Source: Klebsormidium nitens
Lineage: Eukaryota > Streptophyta > Klebsormidiophyceae > Klebsormidiales > Klebsormidiaceae
NCBI GenBank assembly: GCA_000708835.1
Contig: DF237007.1
Span: 186,001-250,000 of the forward strand
DNA length: 64,000 nt
Direction: 5' to 3'
The notes under the pieces were generated by a model. The model was not told where the DNA came from. It worked only from the letters and a program-made list of their open reading frames with translations, and searched no databases. Numbering within the stretch: the first letter of the stretch is position 1; the number at the start of each line of letters is the position of its first letter. Made by a program: the position numbers and the translations under genes. Shown one piece after another: positions 40,119-53,500 of this stretch.

Positions 40119-43100
40119 ATGAATCCGAGCAAGAAGCAGCGATCCGCTGATAAAGCGATAGCGCAGGACTCAGTCTCCATTGATTCCCTTGCAGCACCAC
40201 TGACTCTGCTGGGCTTCGCCCTTTTATTGGACAGCATGAAGCTGTACCCGGCGTCCTTTCCGGAACGGCCCCACGTCATCGCATCAGTTATAAATAGGGC
40301 ACTCCCTCCCTCCGAGCAAGTGGGCCATGTGGCAGTGTTCAATATAATCCAGAAGCTCAAGACGCTAGAAGGACCGTCTGCCCTAGACGCTGCTGCGTGC
40401 TTAAAGCGTCCGTGTATACAACAACTCGCAGCAGAGGCAGACAGCCTGCACGTCGCAATTCCCCGCACAAATGTCTGTCTGAGATGCAACACACAGCTGC
40501 GCTGGGCTGACAGCCCACAGAGGCCATTCATCTTTCCTGAGTCCGGGAAACCAGCGCGTGGAATCGTGCATGACAAGGTGTGCAAAGACTGTGGGATTCT
40601 GTTCTCTGTGGGCTTCTACACATTACAGGCTTCCGGTGTCCGACGACCATACCCAGCATCAGCCGACCATGAGCGGTGGATCCAAGTGTCAGGCGAAACG
40701 TCGATCAGCAAAGGGCTTATGCGAGCACACGACCAGAACCTGTGAGTTTCCACGGTCCTGCTGCAAGTCTCCTGAGGTTCCTGGGTCCCCTTTTGCAGTG
40801 CACCTCATTATGTAGCTGCAAGACTTGCCTGCACTTGAAACCAGCGCACGTGCGCTGGGCGCATATATGGATTAGAAATTCTGCCTCGTCCTTCCTCCTT
40901 GACACTTGTATTACATCTCAATGTGCTCAAGCCCACAACCCCCTTTCAACAGGTACCACAACCACGTCACGTTCGCCGGCGCAGTCAGGGCGCACAATGA
41001 CCTGTGGGGCCTCGATCGTTTCTCAGAGGCTCCTGAAGCTGCACTCGAGACAATGCGTTGGCGCCGTTCTCTGAGGGGCAGCCTGCACAGGGAGATTTTC
41101 GAAAGAACTTACCTCCAGTACTGGGCAATCAGGTTCTGTCAAGACGGTTGCCCTTCCCTGCTAGATGAAATTGATCTTCGCTGGCCCGTTGACCGCATCC
41201 TTAGTCTCCTCAATGACCCGATCTGGTGCCAGCTGAGAGACGAGGCCCTCGCACACAGCAAGCAGTGTAAGGATCCGCTCTGCGGCCAGTACGATCATCT
41301 AGACGGCAATGCAAAGGTGTTTAGGGACTGCTGTCGGCAGAAGGACGTTGAGCAGTTCACCACTGCCATTGGCAGGGTTGTCAAAGGCTGTCCTAGCACG
41401 CCGGTCAAAGGGAAGAAGCTGTGTCAAGCGCACCTAGCAGCAGTCCACCTAGCTGAGCCAAACAGCGCAGGCGCGTCCGATGCGGCGGAGGGAGAGGCTG
41501 AGAGCACCGGGGCTGAGATAAATCTGATGACCGACAGCGATGACGAGCCTGATGAGCTAGACTTAGAAGAGACGCAGCCAGAGCAGCGCCAGAAAGAAAC
41601 TGTCAGTGCTGCACGCGCAGCACCAGCAGGGCAGGCGTGGGACACAGAGACGGCGCCGGTGGCACTCCGCACGCGTGGAAAGCAGCGAGTCTTGCAGCAA
41701 GATGACATCTACGAGGTGGAGCGCATCGAGATGCACCGCATCAAGAACGGGGTGAGCTTTGCTTACTGTAACTGGTTGCATGGACAGGGCGTTTGTCTTT
41801 CCTTCCCATTCTTATCTTCACAAAAAACTGCGTGCCAGCTGAACCAGCGACGCCACCCTGGAGCTTCCTGAGCTGATCTGTGACCTATCCCAGGACTGTA
41901 GAACAATTTGCAGCACGCTGATTCACGGATGTTGTAGCCTGGCATATACTTTGACAAGCAAGCCTGTTTGAGGTATCTCTCTACCGCTGACACATGTATC
42001 TTTGCGCACAGTGTAGTTCGTCATCAACGCTGACGTGAGATTTTCTTCAGGTACCCATCTACCTCGTCAAATGGAAGGGCTACCCTTCTACGGAGAACAC
42101 TTGGGAAACCGAAGAAAACTTAACTGCGGTTACGAGAGACGTCCTCGATGAATACTTGAATTCGCAGCCCCAAGGTAAGCAACGTCCGCGAATGTTCCAA
42201 CGTAATTACGATCATCCAATAGCTGCATTTTGATCAAAACAAGGGACTGACCGACTACTCTTCAAGCTCCTGCTGCGTTGCAGTTGCTGCGTAAGCGCAA
42301 CTTACATAGCCTCCGCTCCATAAGCACATTCTTCTTCTCATCGGAAGCACGGCTCCTTGGCTTTGGAAGCCCGTCCTTCGCCTAACCCCTTTCTCGGAGA
42401 GATCCACAGACTTTCCAACTCCAACTGAAATATCCGCCAGTTCAGCACCTGAATTATGCGCAAGACCACCACAGAATCTAATCCAACTGTGCGCTTACTT
42501 CCCTTTTACCCCCCGCACCTCCCGCCTCACATAACTCGACACCGCAGGTGATTTCTACACGAGGGACCGCAAGGACCTGGAACCTGACCCCGCTCCAGTG
42601 GACGACGCCACAGGCAGCGCGCCGACAAAGTCGAAGAAGGCGGTAGCATGCACCCCCCGTACAGCGTCTGACGGGCGCGGGGTTACGGCTGGTACGGTGG
42701 TGGCTTTCTGGGTGTGCGGATACATGTTCCCTCCATTGGAGCTCATCTTGTCAGAATCGACGACAATGGTGAGCAGCTACCTCTCTAGTCATCTTTTATA
42801 TATCCACCTAGGATCTCATATGCACGGGGTTTGGGCAGGTCTTGCAATCATAAACTGTTGACCAACACGACGCGGCTTCAGATGGTCCGCGAACCACTTG
42901 AATGACTTGCCAGGGCCCAATGAAAGGAGTGTGGGGTGGGGGGTGGGGAGGGAAGGTGGCAATGCACTTTCTTGTTGATAGACAGCGAACGAAATGGTCC
43001 TCTTTTGATCCAGTCCGCAGACAGTTTGTAGCACAAGCGAAAAAGGCAGCACGCAAACAAAACCACGAGTTTATTGCGTCCATATTACTTTTGCAGGTGC

Positions 43101-44196
43101 ATCATTACTTCCTACAGCTGTTTGCGTTCGCAAAGATGCCACGCTTTGTCGGGATGGACGACATGTGCCACTGGGCACGTTTCGCAGCCAGTGGTGACCG
43201 ACCGACGCTTTGCGCAAAAACAAGGGAGTTCGTCCAGAACGTCACCAAAGTCGGTGAGTGAACCAACAGAAGTTGAACAACGACACTGATCTGTGACTTT
43301 ACGGTTGTCATTCTGCGAGTACACCTAGTTCCAATGTAGCGCGGACCCTAACACGCTGCTGGCACGCCTAGTCTCCGACCAATAACAGCCAGTGTCTGCG
43401 ACAGCCATTTCCTGCAGCTCCTGTGGGGGGTTTGTCGCCCTTCTCCAGCTTTCCAACCTCTCTGCTTTTGGTGCCCCTAGCATGGCATGCAGAACAACGG
43501 GCCATACGTTCTCACTGAACCTACCCTCAATCTGTCCCGCAGTCGACAAGTTTCACTTCAAGAAAAACCATGTCGGGAGATAGTATGCTGAAAACACAAA
43601 TCCGTACAAGCACGAGGAACCGGAGAACGCAAACATGTCGGTTTGCGAGCAGCCCTTTAAGTGGTTCGGCGGGTTTAAGAAGACGATGAGGTAAGACACT
43701 GGTCTGGACAGCTGCACCAGAAAGCATGCGAGCAGTTTGCTGGGCGCAGATTGTGTGCTATACCATCTCGAAGTATTCTTGCACGAACGCGAAGGCGACT
43801 GGGTAAGGATACATGCGTCAGCACCATGCGTGCACAAGCCATGCGTCAACATCAGCAAGTTTCGTTCATGATTGGCTGTTGCGCAATGTTGCTTAGACAG
43901 AGGCTCGCTCAGGTATTACGACATCCTGGGACTTACGCCTCAAGTGGCGCGATGTCCGAGCTCTCCCTAAAGCAAACTACTTCACGTGGTGCAGGTACAT
44001 GAATGAGCACCGTTTCAAGTTTCTTCTTCTAGTTGTGACAAAACTAGACCATATTCGCCGAGATGGACTCCTAGAAGCCAAGATCAGGGCAATTGAAGCT
44101 GCACGCGCCAGGTCCACACCGACGTCAGTCACGGCAGCCCTGCTACGACAGGTGAGACGGATCCTAGTCCATGTCCATCTCCCTGCCGAGTTCTGA
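40119..44196 (+). CDS. KDZ-transposase-like protein with chromodomain, interrupted by an in-frame TAG
   Basis: Phase-consistent exons: 40119-40741, 40953-41751, 42051-42174, 42548-42768, 43097-43253, 43543-43690 and 43995-44196. The product shows CLRCN and VCKDCG pairs, then QCKDPLCGQYDHLDG and CPSTPVKGKKLCQAHL, like the CxC cysteine clusters associated with KDZ (Kyakuja-Dileera-Zisupton) transposases. A chromodomain follows (YEVERIEMHRIKNG, then VPIYLVKWKGYPSTENTWE, about 458-510). The last part fits KDZ: GVTAGTVVAFWVCGYM, LSESTTM, a D-D-x-C-H site in GMDDMCHWARF (about 608-618) and VDKFHFKKNHVG. Residue 655 is TAG (43581-43583), where the family usually has Trp; downstream NTNPYK and later exons stay in frame. 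A recently dying or partly domesticated element is likely. Family assignment is from remembered motifs. Confidence 0.7.
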
Positions 44197-44358
44197 CGGG
44201 TTTACGACACCTCGCGATCCTGACGGGCCCCCAGGGATCCCCTCCCTGCATACATAGAAACATTCTATTCAGGGAAGGCGAAGGCACGCGCAGACGTTTG
44301 GCAAAGTTGTGACATCAAGAGGAAACTGGAACCACAGCTGCATCAAAAACCAGAGTCT

Positions 44359-46200
44359 CTACACAGGCTTTTGTCTGGTCGGCCTTTTGGAAACGTACCT
44401 TGCTGACTGCCCCGCCGGGCGCTTGTGGTAATACTCGGGAAGAAACTGTTGAATTGTCATGCGCAGTCGCGACAACTTGTTCGTCAGTGCCACGTACTCT
44501 GCCTCAGTATCCGGGCGATTCTTGTGGAAAACGGGATGAGAAATCTTGCACGGGGGCTTCTTCTCTTTGTCGTTCACGTATCCAAAGCAGTGCTATCCGT
44601 CGTTTTCAGCAGAGGATGCGTATGCGAACAACTCGTCGATGTCAGGCACGTTCCCAAATTTGCGCGTCTTCCCTACTTCTGTCCTCCCGATCGTTTCTTC
44701 ACGGAAGTCCAGGAACACTCGTCTCAGTTGCTTGTCCATGACGCCCTGCAACCAGGACGTTCCATCAGGATCTCAAAAGCACGGCTGCTACAACAAGAAG
44801 CTCCGACATACACAGCGAACTCCGTATGATCTCCGATAAGCCCCATACTGTCTTTCTCTACAATGATATCAAACTCACCAGATAACGCGACCCATCGTCG
44901 TCGGAAGCCTCCGAGTCTGAGTCGTCAGCGTCATCATCCTTCGTTCCTGGAAGGTCCCATTTCAGTACCTCTGAGCAGACTTTCGTTACCGCGCTGTCGT
45001 TCTCAAAATACACTCGTTGCTTCGTGGTCAGATTGACGTAGTTCCAAGCATAGCGAACGCTGTCTTCACTGACTTCGAGCACTGCGTCGGGGAAGACCAG
45101 GTTCTCCGGGTAAGTCGGGTCAGACACGAGTTCCAGGACGTGGAAAATCGCAGCAGTTTGAAGCGCCTCCCCCTTCGTCTTTGCAATGAGACCTGGGACA
45201 CGGTATCACACATTAGTGATTGCATCCAATGAAATTCAGGGCCACAAACGGAAATGCGTTTCTCCCCTCGCTCAATCTCATGCCATCTTCAGTCGACCAG
45301 TGTAAGCAGCTGTGAAACTTACCCGCCTTGTGGAGCTGGTTCTTGTCGTATAGCTTTCGCAAGACCGCCTGGATGTTGTTGAAGCCTTCTGCGTAGACTT
45401 CTTTTGCACGCCCGCAAAGAATCCATTCTCTTCTGACGACCCCTCCAAACGTGTCGTGCGTCAGCTGCCAGATTCGGAAGAACCACTGCGTCCGAGAAAA
45501 GAGATAGCCATTAACATCAGGGAACGAACGCACAGTAGTGCAGACGAGCGCACACGAGATCGACAAACGTTCAAGCTACAACGTTGCAGATCAGCGTTGA
45601 TCAACAGAATGGCGACATCTAGCATAAAAGGAGCAGACGTGTGTCATACCGTCTGGACTTTCTCGTCGTCCTCGGCCACCAGGTTGAAATCCGCGGAGAT
45701 GTCCAAGTCCTCTGCAAGATTTTGCACTGAATTAGAAAGCTTCCTCTCTGCAGGAAGCTCGGGAGCAGACTGTCGAGACATCAACACTCGTTCACAACGG
45801 GGATTCCTCCTGTCCACCTTCAACCTTCTGTACAGGTGAGTCAGTGTCGCAAATTACAACGCTCACCGAATGCAGGAAACACAGGCTCCGGAAACACTGT
45901 AGTCCACCGGTTTAGGAGACCGTCGTTTGGTGTCTTTGACACCTCCCTCATCAACGGTTCCGGCTGGGTATAACCGGTAATGGGAACGTGCGTGAAGGGG
46001 CAGGATCTTTCTTCCTGGTCGCCAACCAATTCGCGAGTCCATTGGCTGCCTCCTTTCAATTGTAATGCTCGGATCCTGTCGCTGTTGCCTTTCTTGTAGT
46101 TGTACAGCGTCTCAAAGAACTGCTGCCCCTCCTCAAAGAACAGGAAGCCGCTGTGGTCTTTTGCAGCAAACAGGAGCTGGAATAGTCGCTCAAATGTAAC
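44359..46200 (-). CDS. Unrecognised multi-exon protein, 5' end unresolved, interrupted by an in-frame TAG
   Basis: Exons that join in phase on the minus strand: 46200-45867, 45711-45650, 45485-45323, 45192-44879 and 44745-44359. Products include FEEGQQFFETLYNYKKGNSD, SCPFTHVPITGYTQPEPLM, FRIWQLTHDTFGGVVRREW, NIQAVLRKLYDKNQLHKAG, and an acidic run DDDADDSDSEASDDDGS. In the last exon ENDG is followed by TAG (44595-44593), and the same frame continues HCFGYVNDKEKKPPCK to a stop at 44359. The first exon probably lies beyond 46200 (a CAG acceptor precedes GTTACATTTGAG), but I could not place it. It converges on the KDZ-like gene only 160 bp away and shares its single-TAG damage, so it may belong to the same mobile element; that is inference. 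Confidence 0.55.
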
Positions 46201-46319
46201 CTGCACTCAAACAGATAGTTTGTTTTGTGCAGACTGATGGCTGACAGCAGGGGTAGTGACTCAGCAAGATTATGCGATGCAGTGCCGAGGACAGCACTCA
46301 ACTAGGTGCATTCTATTCA

Positions 46320-47741
46320 TCAGCAATCTTCGAGTAGCAGAAGAAGCAATCAGAACTTGTAGATACACCGTAAGTTCAGCCTTGATTGAACATTTCTGAG
46401 ATGAGATCAGCTCTTTCAAGCCTTGCAAAGTGAGACTGGCTGGCTAAATGCTGTCCTGTTATCGTTCCTCCCTCTTGTACACGATCTACACTACAGCGAC
46501 AAATGCAATGATCCTGCATAATAACGGCTTATCAAGCATGTCTTATCGTCGCACAATTCTGCATGCAAATGAAAAACGAGATGCAACCAGAGCAAACCCC
46601 AGGCTAACCAATTGCAGATAAAAGCCTGAGATGCTGGACGATTCAGATACCGTGCTCAAAATCCTATACCATGAACCATCATTCGAGACATTCCGAGCCC
46701 AAACCGACCAGACGAATAAAGACCAAACGTGCACACGAGTCTTGGAATAGAGGAGCAACATGCACAGGTAATCATTGTGAATGCAATATGCATCCGGTTA
46801 TAGCTAGCTGGAAAAGAAATACATCTATACAAGTCATTCGAACTTCGCCTTTATTCAATCCTCCTTATGCAAGATGGATGCACAGGCTTACCGCTCCCGG
46901 TGACAAACGAACCATATGCAGAATAAACGCACCGGTTCGAGAAACATACGTCCATTGCAAGAGCGACGAACTCGGATTCGACCAGATTACGCATACATAC
47001 GTTTCGACCATTCCAAAATCTGGTACCCTAAACCTTTTGATCATATGTACCGTACTAAGCTCGCATATAGCAAGCAAATGCAGCTTTCAAACTTGTGCAT
47101 TTCCTAGTGAACCAATTGGTTCACTAAGTTGCGGGTTTCAGTCTGCAGTGTTATACCCTGATATTCAATTGTTTTATTAGCTTTATAACGGTCCAGACGT
47201 TGCGAGCGTCAGCTAGGTACAAAACTTCGGGGCCCAAGTCATCATTGAACTAGCGCTGCAGCTGAGCCCTGCCTGCAGATGCGACACTGTACTAAGCATC
47301 TTCAGCAAGAATGCATGTACAGCCTCAAGTTCACATCAAATGCACGTTCCATCCACTCAAACAGCTAGATTTTGATAACCCCAAGTAACTCTTCGTCCTC
47401 CAAGTCTGCTCGGCGCGCTTGCTAGTGATTGTATCTTGGCTCAAACCCCTACTCACCATTGTCTCGCCTTTCAACGACGACCAGTATTTGCAGCAACTCA
47501 AGTAAACCTTTCTATAACGGCAACTCAAGTCTGCAGATGGTAAAGCAAGCGGGGCGTCCAAGTAACCCGTTCGTGAATTCGCTCAAATCTACGCGTTCGC
47601 TAACCATAAATAAAAGCAAACTCAACGTGCCGCGGCAGCTAAGCTCGCTTGGGCCCGGTTTACAAACCCTCCAGGAGCCTCCATTGTTCCATATCGCCAA
47701 AGAAATTCCAGCCAAAGAAAGTGACACTAAGATACATTTCG
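46320..47741. other. Intergenic region with no recognisable gene
   Basis: Between the 5' part of the minus-strand gene and the right CCCH gene. A 169-codon plus-strand ORF at 46671-47180 has no domain-like pattern, mixed composition and no exon context, and I leave it out. The first exon of the 44.4-46.2 kb gene may lie at the left side of this stretch. Confidence 0.4.
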
Positions 47742-49421
47742 CTAGAACATCCCTGGCAAGCCCAATTCGCCCATCCACGTGGATCCGAAGGTGGCGCGCC
47801 GTCGTATCTTGCCCGTTTCCTGACAGATCTTGCGCCGCGCTTGTTCGTCGTGCCTGACACGAGCAGAATACCGCGTCAGGAGAGACTTCACATCGTTTCC
47901 TTTTGGAATCGTTTCTGGGTTCCGATATGACACGCCTTCCGTGCAGTGAGAGAAAATTCAGAATACTTAGAAAACGCCTGTTGCTGCTGGAAAAACGAGG
48001 GCTGCATGTTGAACCTCAAAATTAAGGTTTCCGTTTAAAGGCGGATCGTTGGTTACCTCTCCATGAAAACGACAAGCAAGGACGCCTTGGCACAAAAAGC
48101 GATGACTATTTGAGTGGGTTGCCCCCACAGAAAAGGAGAAAGGAAAACTTTAAATTGACCACTTTGAAAGCAGAACACCGACAACCGGTAGCAAAGCAGT
48201 GAGCAAGTTCCCTGGTACTTCGGTAACTTCAGCCTGTCCTATGAGCGCCCCCATCTTCGGTCCTGTCTTGTTTGCTCAACAAACAACTCCAGGACGATAA
48301 TCTTTACTGCGCTGCCCACCAATTGTTGCCTGACTGATGCACGGTTGAGAGCAGATACTTCAACAAACCATCGACCCAGGAGCAACGCGGAAAGAGTGAG
48401 ATTCTTGAAGAACAGACTCGAGGAAGCAGGACGACTCGTGTTTTGACACTGCTGTCAAAAGCGCATCAAACCCAGTTTCTGGCGACCCTTGTCCTGTCAA
48501 ATAAAAGACCAACAAATTAACGACCGACAGCATTCGCAAGCCAAGCCTCCTCCAAATCACGCCCCAACAAGCTCACCTGAACGTGCACGCAATTGGGTTC
48601 AAGCACCCCATCTTCCCACAAAAGAACATGCAGTCCACATTGCGCCCATCCTCCCGCGCTTTCTCGAGTACCTCGTCCCAATACTCCTGCAGTTCCTGCC
48701 ACCAGTCCGGAACCCCCCGCGTGTGGAACGGGTTGTAACAGCTGTTCCGTCCCATCTCATCAAAGCACATGCCGCAGTATCCTCCCCCCTCAGGAGGCGG
48801 AAGAACGGTGCCCCGCGCCCCCGCATTACACGCCATGGTCCAAAACACGTCGACTATATTGGTAAGGTGATGCGGCCCCCCCTCGATGAACGTGGGTTCC
48901 GTCGAGGAAAGCTCCCTTAGCTGATTGGCTAAGGCTAGAGGATCTAGACAGAGGAACTTTTCCACGCGGCCCCGCACGAGCGCCTCCGCATTGCGGCTGT
49001 CCCACCATGTAACGCCGTATTGGCCCCCCGGAACCAGCTCATCCTTCGGAACCTGCGCCGACGGGCTCGCACCCCCCCTTCGGTCTGGGCCATCTGCGTA
49101 CGCATTCACCCCCCTATTCCAGTATGGGGGCAGCGGAGAATCTGGGCTTGGGGGGCTTTGCCCATCGCTCAGCAGAGGGGATTTGAAAATCACAGGAGTG
49201 GGAGTTATGTAGAAACAGCCGGTTGCTGCAGCTTGCAGCATAGAGGAAGCGAGGGCCTGAATCTCGAGTTGGTCGCGGGCGGCCTCCTCCCAGTCTGCCG
49301 ACGGCGATGGCTTGAGGCGCTCTTCTTTTGGGGGGGGGCTGTCACTAAAGAGAATAGTAGAGGGCAGGCTGGCACTCCTGCCGAAGCGTGAGCGCAACGG
49401 GGAGGCCTTCAAAGGGGACAT
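47742..49421 (-). CDS. CCCH zinc-finger protein of unknown function, right copy
   Basis: Inverted paralogue of the left CCCH gene. Exons 49421-48577 and 47853-47742 have exactly the same lengths (845 and 112 nt) and phase as the left copy, giving 318 residues with no stop or frameshift. In exon 1 I count about 25 substitutions in 282 residues, many conservative; all cysteines of CGMC, the CYNPFH block and the C-x8-C-x5-C-x3-H finger are kept, as is the split of the finger by the intron. The intron is longer (723 against 588 nt) and diverged. An intact frame at this divergence suggests the copy is still selected, unlike its helicase neighbour. Confidence 0.82.
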
Positions 49422-50556
49422 AGCCCTAAGGAGGGGGGGGGGGGGTTACAAGAATCTCAATCTGGAGTTGTAAATCAGGGCTTTTCTAGCTGATGCTAGC
49501 AACTATGCTCAGGACTCGGCCAATGAATTTGAAAGTGTAGGGTAAGGGCGGAGGGCCAGCGCAGCGCATGCAAGCTGTCAGTAGTCTACGTTTCCCAATC
49601 AATGACTACAAGGGTTTACCAAGGAAGTGGCTGTCTCAGAGCCCGTGAACATCTCCGGCGCCCCCAAGGTCTTGCCCCCAACAGACACCCGAATTCTTGG
49701 GGGCACACTGAGGAAACCCGAGCATGCTTTGGTTGAACCAGCAGCACAAGCTTGGTCCTCCCTCTGCAGCAAAGCCTCATCTCTTGCCAAGCAGAACAGA
49801 TTGCTAATGGACACCTGTCAACAAGAGTCCAATGCCACAAAGCCGTTCGAAGAGACGGGCCAAGCAGGGCGTCACATCTTGTAAAGAGCTGACTGGGCCG
49901 CGCAATGTGGATGCTGCTTGGCAAACCAGCTATTTGCAGTCCAGGCTCTCGTTGGACGCACAGACCTTTGCTGAAGAAAGAAACCAATACAAGCTGAACG
50001 CAGGCCCTACCAGAAAGCCGCGCAGCCCCTAAGAGTACACTGTCAGTTACACAACCACACCGCCTCAGCGCACAGCCGGCGCCATTGCTTCAAAGACAAC
50101 TTGAATTTGAAGGGGCAAAGGCAGAACAGCACAGGCCCGGTGGTAACTTGCCTAATAGTAATAGCCAACACTTAAATGTTGGGGCGGAAGTGAGCCGTCT
50201 AACCAACTATTCTCCTTCATCGACGGTCCTTAGGAAACACAACAACTTGTCGTGCTTCATCTTCACCGTCCAGCCAGTAATGCTCAGACTATCAACGATT
50301 GAGAAAGCCTCCTTCTCAAAAGCTAGAGACTTGTCTTCAGCCAATTCGCATTTGTCACTGTGTTGCACTGATGACTTCAACACAAGCAGCAAATTGGCGC
50401 CATCCTGATCCACATGTGGTGGTTTCTGATGCAGTCTTTTCATGCAATTCAGCATGTGGGACTAGGGAGGCCTGCCAGCTTTTCGCATTCCTTCTTCAAG
50501 ATGAGCAATGCAAATGTTCTGTAGGTTGCAACAAACATCAAAAGCTGGGAGCCGAC
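49422..50556. promoter_or_regulatory. Divergent intergenic region between CCCH and helicase genes, right arm
   Basis: This 1.1 kb spacer is the inverted counterpart of the left-arm spacer and lacks its central 1.2 kb. A 13-G run sits directly upstream of the CCCH start codon. Shared blocks with the left arm include a CAGCAAATTGGCGCCATCCT-like stretch near 50385 (helicase side) and the ACCACACCGCCTCAGCGCAC block near 50056. Confidence 0.6.
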
Positions 50557-53500
50557 ATGGCAACCGCTGAGGAAGACGCCTGGTGGGAGGGCCTGCCAGA
50601 CCAGATTGAGGACTGGGACGCTCCGCTCCTCCCGCCGATCGCTTCACAAAGCACCGGTCGCCGGAAATCGTCGGGTGAGAAGGCATCGCTCAAGGCAATC
50701 CTCGTGAAAGCGGACCGGCATCAAAGTGGTGTCAGCCCCCCACCGCAAATTGTGGGTGTACATGGTGGGGGTGGGGGAGCAAGTGAGCCTGTGGCGGGGG
50801 GAGGGGAAGAAGAGCTGGGCCACTCGAATCAAGCTTCGCCAGCTGTCCAACGAACAGTTTGAAGTCCTTTGCATGTGGCGCCGGTCGTCTCAAGTTTGTT
50901 AGCAAGCACTGGACCTTCTGGTGCCGACCTCCCACCCGCCCACTCTGTAATTGACAAGCACACTCCTCAGAATAGGGGGCACAATCTGAGAGAGCAGCAG
51001 CCGTACTCAGATGTGGCCCCTCCCATCCCTCCTGTAAACAGTGATGGCGTCGCACTCTCAGAGGAGCAGCGCAGCCGGATCGAGGCGAATCGAATTGCTG
51101 CGCTGCGGAGGCGAAATGCAGCGACGTGGTACCAGGCAGCACACACGTCCCCAGGGATGCTCATCCCCCCATTTCAGCAGTCAGTTCCTTGTCAGGTTTA
51201 CCCCCCTGCCCAGGTGCCCCCACACCTCCAGCCCCCCCTTTCAGAGGTTCCCTTCCCTCAAATGCATCTCCCAGGGTCGACGGCCCTGCCTTCCCATGCC
51301 AATGTGGCCCACTTTGGGGCCCGTCTGGGGGCTTTGGAGGAACGGGCGATGCACGAGAGCGTGCCAGCTGTCAGCCCGGGAAGGAGAGCGTTGCGTCCGG
51401 TCCTTCTCACGTGTCAGCAGCAAATGAGGGATTGCCAGGTGTCGCCAGCTCGTCTGCTGCCGGCTCCTTGCCAAAGTGCTCAGATACCCATTGTGACTTG
51501 CCCTCGCTACAGGCGTGTCATCGGATCGGGGGAACAGCGAAGGCGGCGGAATATGGGGGGCAAGAGGTGAACATAGAAGAGGTGGACGCGAGCAAGACTG
51601 AGCTGCGCAATGGATTTAAGCCCGAGGTTGGCAGCGAGAAGTTGAGCGACAGTCCCGAGTTCGAGGTGCCAGAAGACTTCTGGGACGATGTTGATGAGGG
51701 TCAGGGGAGGAACTCTGGGGGCGAGGGGCAAACTGCAGCGGATTCTTCTGATGTGAATAGGCCCCTCCGAGTGAATAGTCTCTCTGGTCTGACTGCGCCC
51801 GCCAGTGCCAACATACCCTCTGAGGGGGTCTTCATAAACTCAGCCGCGAGGGGGGGTGCGTCAATCGTTGTGCAGCCTGGGGGGCATTCTCACCAGGGAG
51901 TGTTACCGGCGTTCTGCAACGGCGCCTCTTCACACCAGCCTGACGCAGTTCCTACAGCCCTTCCAGCAACCCCCAGAACCTCTTAACATTCCCATCGTGC
52001 CTCAGGACCCTGGGGTCATTCGAAGACCTCTAGAAGTTTCCCTCGAGCTCCACACGGTCGACCTTTTCAGGGTCTCGGTCCACTATGCGTTCTGCGAACC
52101 TCCCTCTGGGAGTGTATTCGCACCAGATCCGTTTGAGAATCCGGAGCAGAGAACCAGGTCCGTGCTCGAGCGAGCGTGCCCAGGGGTGGTTCCACAGAAG
52201 TGGGTATCTGATGAGACTCTAGACAGCGGGGGTTTTCTCGTTCTACCAATTATCGCTTACGACGCCGTTCTGAGGGCCTTGTCAAAGGTCCCAGAAGCAA
52301 AAGCCGCAGGCATTCCGGAACTACACTGCGGGCGCTGCACGCCAGATGGGGCCCTGCCGAAAACGCTAAAACCGGGTCGAGCAGTGCCAAAGAAGAGATC
52401 ACGAAAGGGGATTTGCTGCCGGGGGATCCCTCCGAAGCCCAGTCCCCACCCCCGCCAATCAAGAGGCCCTGTGACAGCTCCTGGCGGCCGCTCAAAAGCT
52501 GGCACATTGTGAACGACGAAGTGGACGCCCTGATGGAACAGGGCCTTCCGTCGGGGCTGCGAAAGACGCTGCTGCCGTTCCAGCGGGAGGGGGTGCGGTA
52601 CAGCCTGCGCAGGGGGGGGCGCTGCCTGATAGCAGACGAAATGGGGGTGTGGAAGACAATACAGGTGGGGGAGAATATGGACCTTACTGCGGCTGTTGGT
52701 AACCGCTGGATTGTGCAAAGATGATCTGCTGAACATCATTGCTTTTCAGTTGCAGCTTTTGCGGATCTGAGTCGTCCTCTGGATTTTCGTTTTGAGCCGC
52801 TCCAAACTTGGTGCAGATAGTCTCTCCGGTTCGAATGTTTCAAAAAACGACTGCCGTACTTTCGGCGCAGTTGCTGTGTTTTGCGGCAGGACCTGATTGG
52901 TGTATGCACAAATTGAGTTTTGAATTCTGTCAAAAGCCGTGACGTCCAACCAGACCAGCCCACGAGTGCTCTCGCAAACCATTTTCAGATCAGAATCTTT
53001 GGGTAGCGCAACCGAGCTTGTCCGAATCCGGGAAGCCAACTAAATCTGCATCTGCGCCTCCAACCACTTCATAACGCTGCACACTTACCACTTGTTCAGG
53101 GCCGCAGGTAAGGAAGCTTCCCAGCCAATTGCCTGAAGCACTCGGAATTCATCCTGCTATTCTTGACTCTCGAGTCGCCAACCGAGTTGATGATATCACT
53201 CCCCAGGGAATCACTATCGCCAGCTGTTACCGCGCCGAGTGGCCGCTCCTAGTTGTCGTTCCTGCCAGCATGCGGCTGCCCTGGGCGGAAGAACTAGAGC
53301 GGTGGCTTCCTTTCCTGGGCCCAAGGGACGTGCACCTCGTGTTCTCCTTCCAGAACGATCTGCAAGAAGGGGCGCCGTGCCCGAAGGTAAGCCGAATTGC
53401 TCAAAGCCAGAGTTGTCATTGAGATTCCGTACTGTACCGCACTTCAGGTCGTAGGTTTTTGCGGAGCGCACTGACTCCTTATGTACAACTCATTCCTGGA

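Noticed and set aside
46671-47180. 169-codon plus-strand ORF
   Set aside because: No domain-like pattern, no exon context and average composition; most likely chance.
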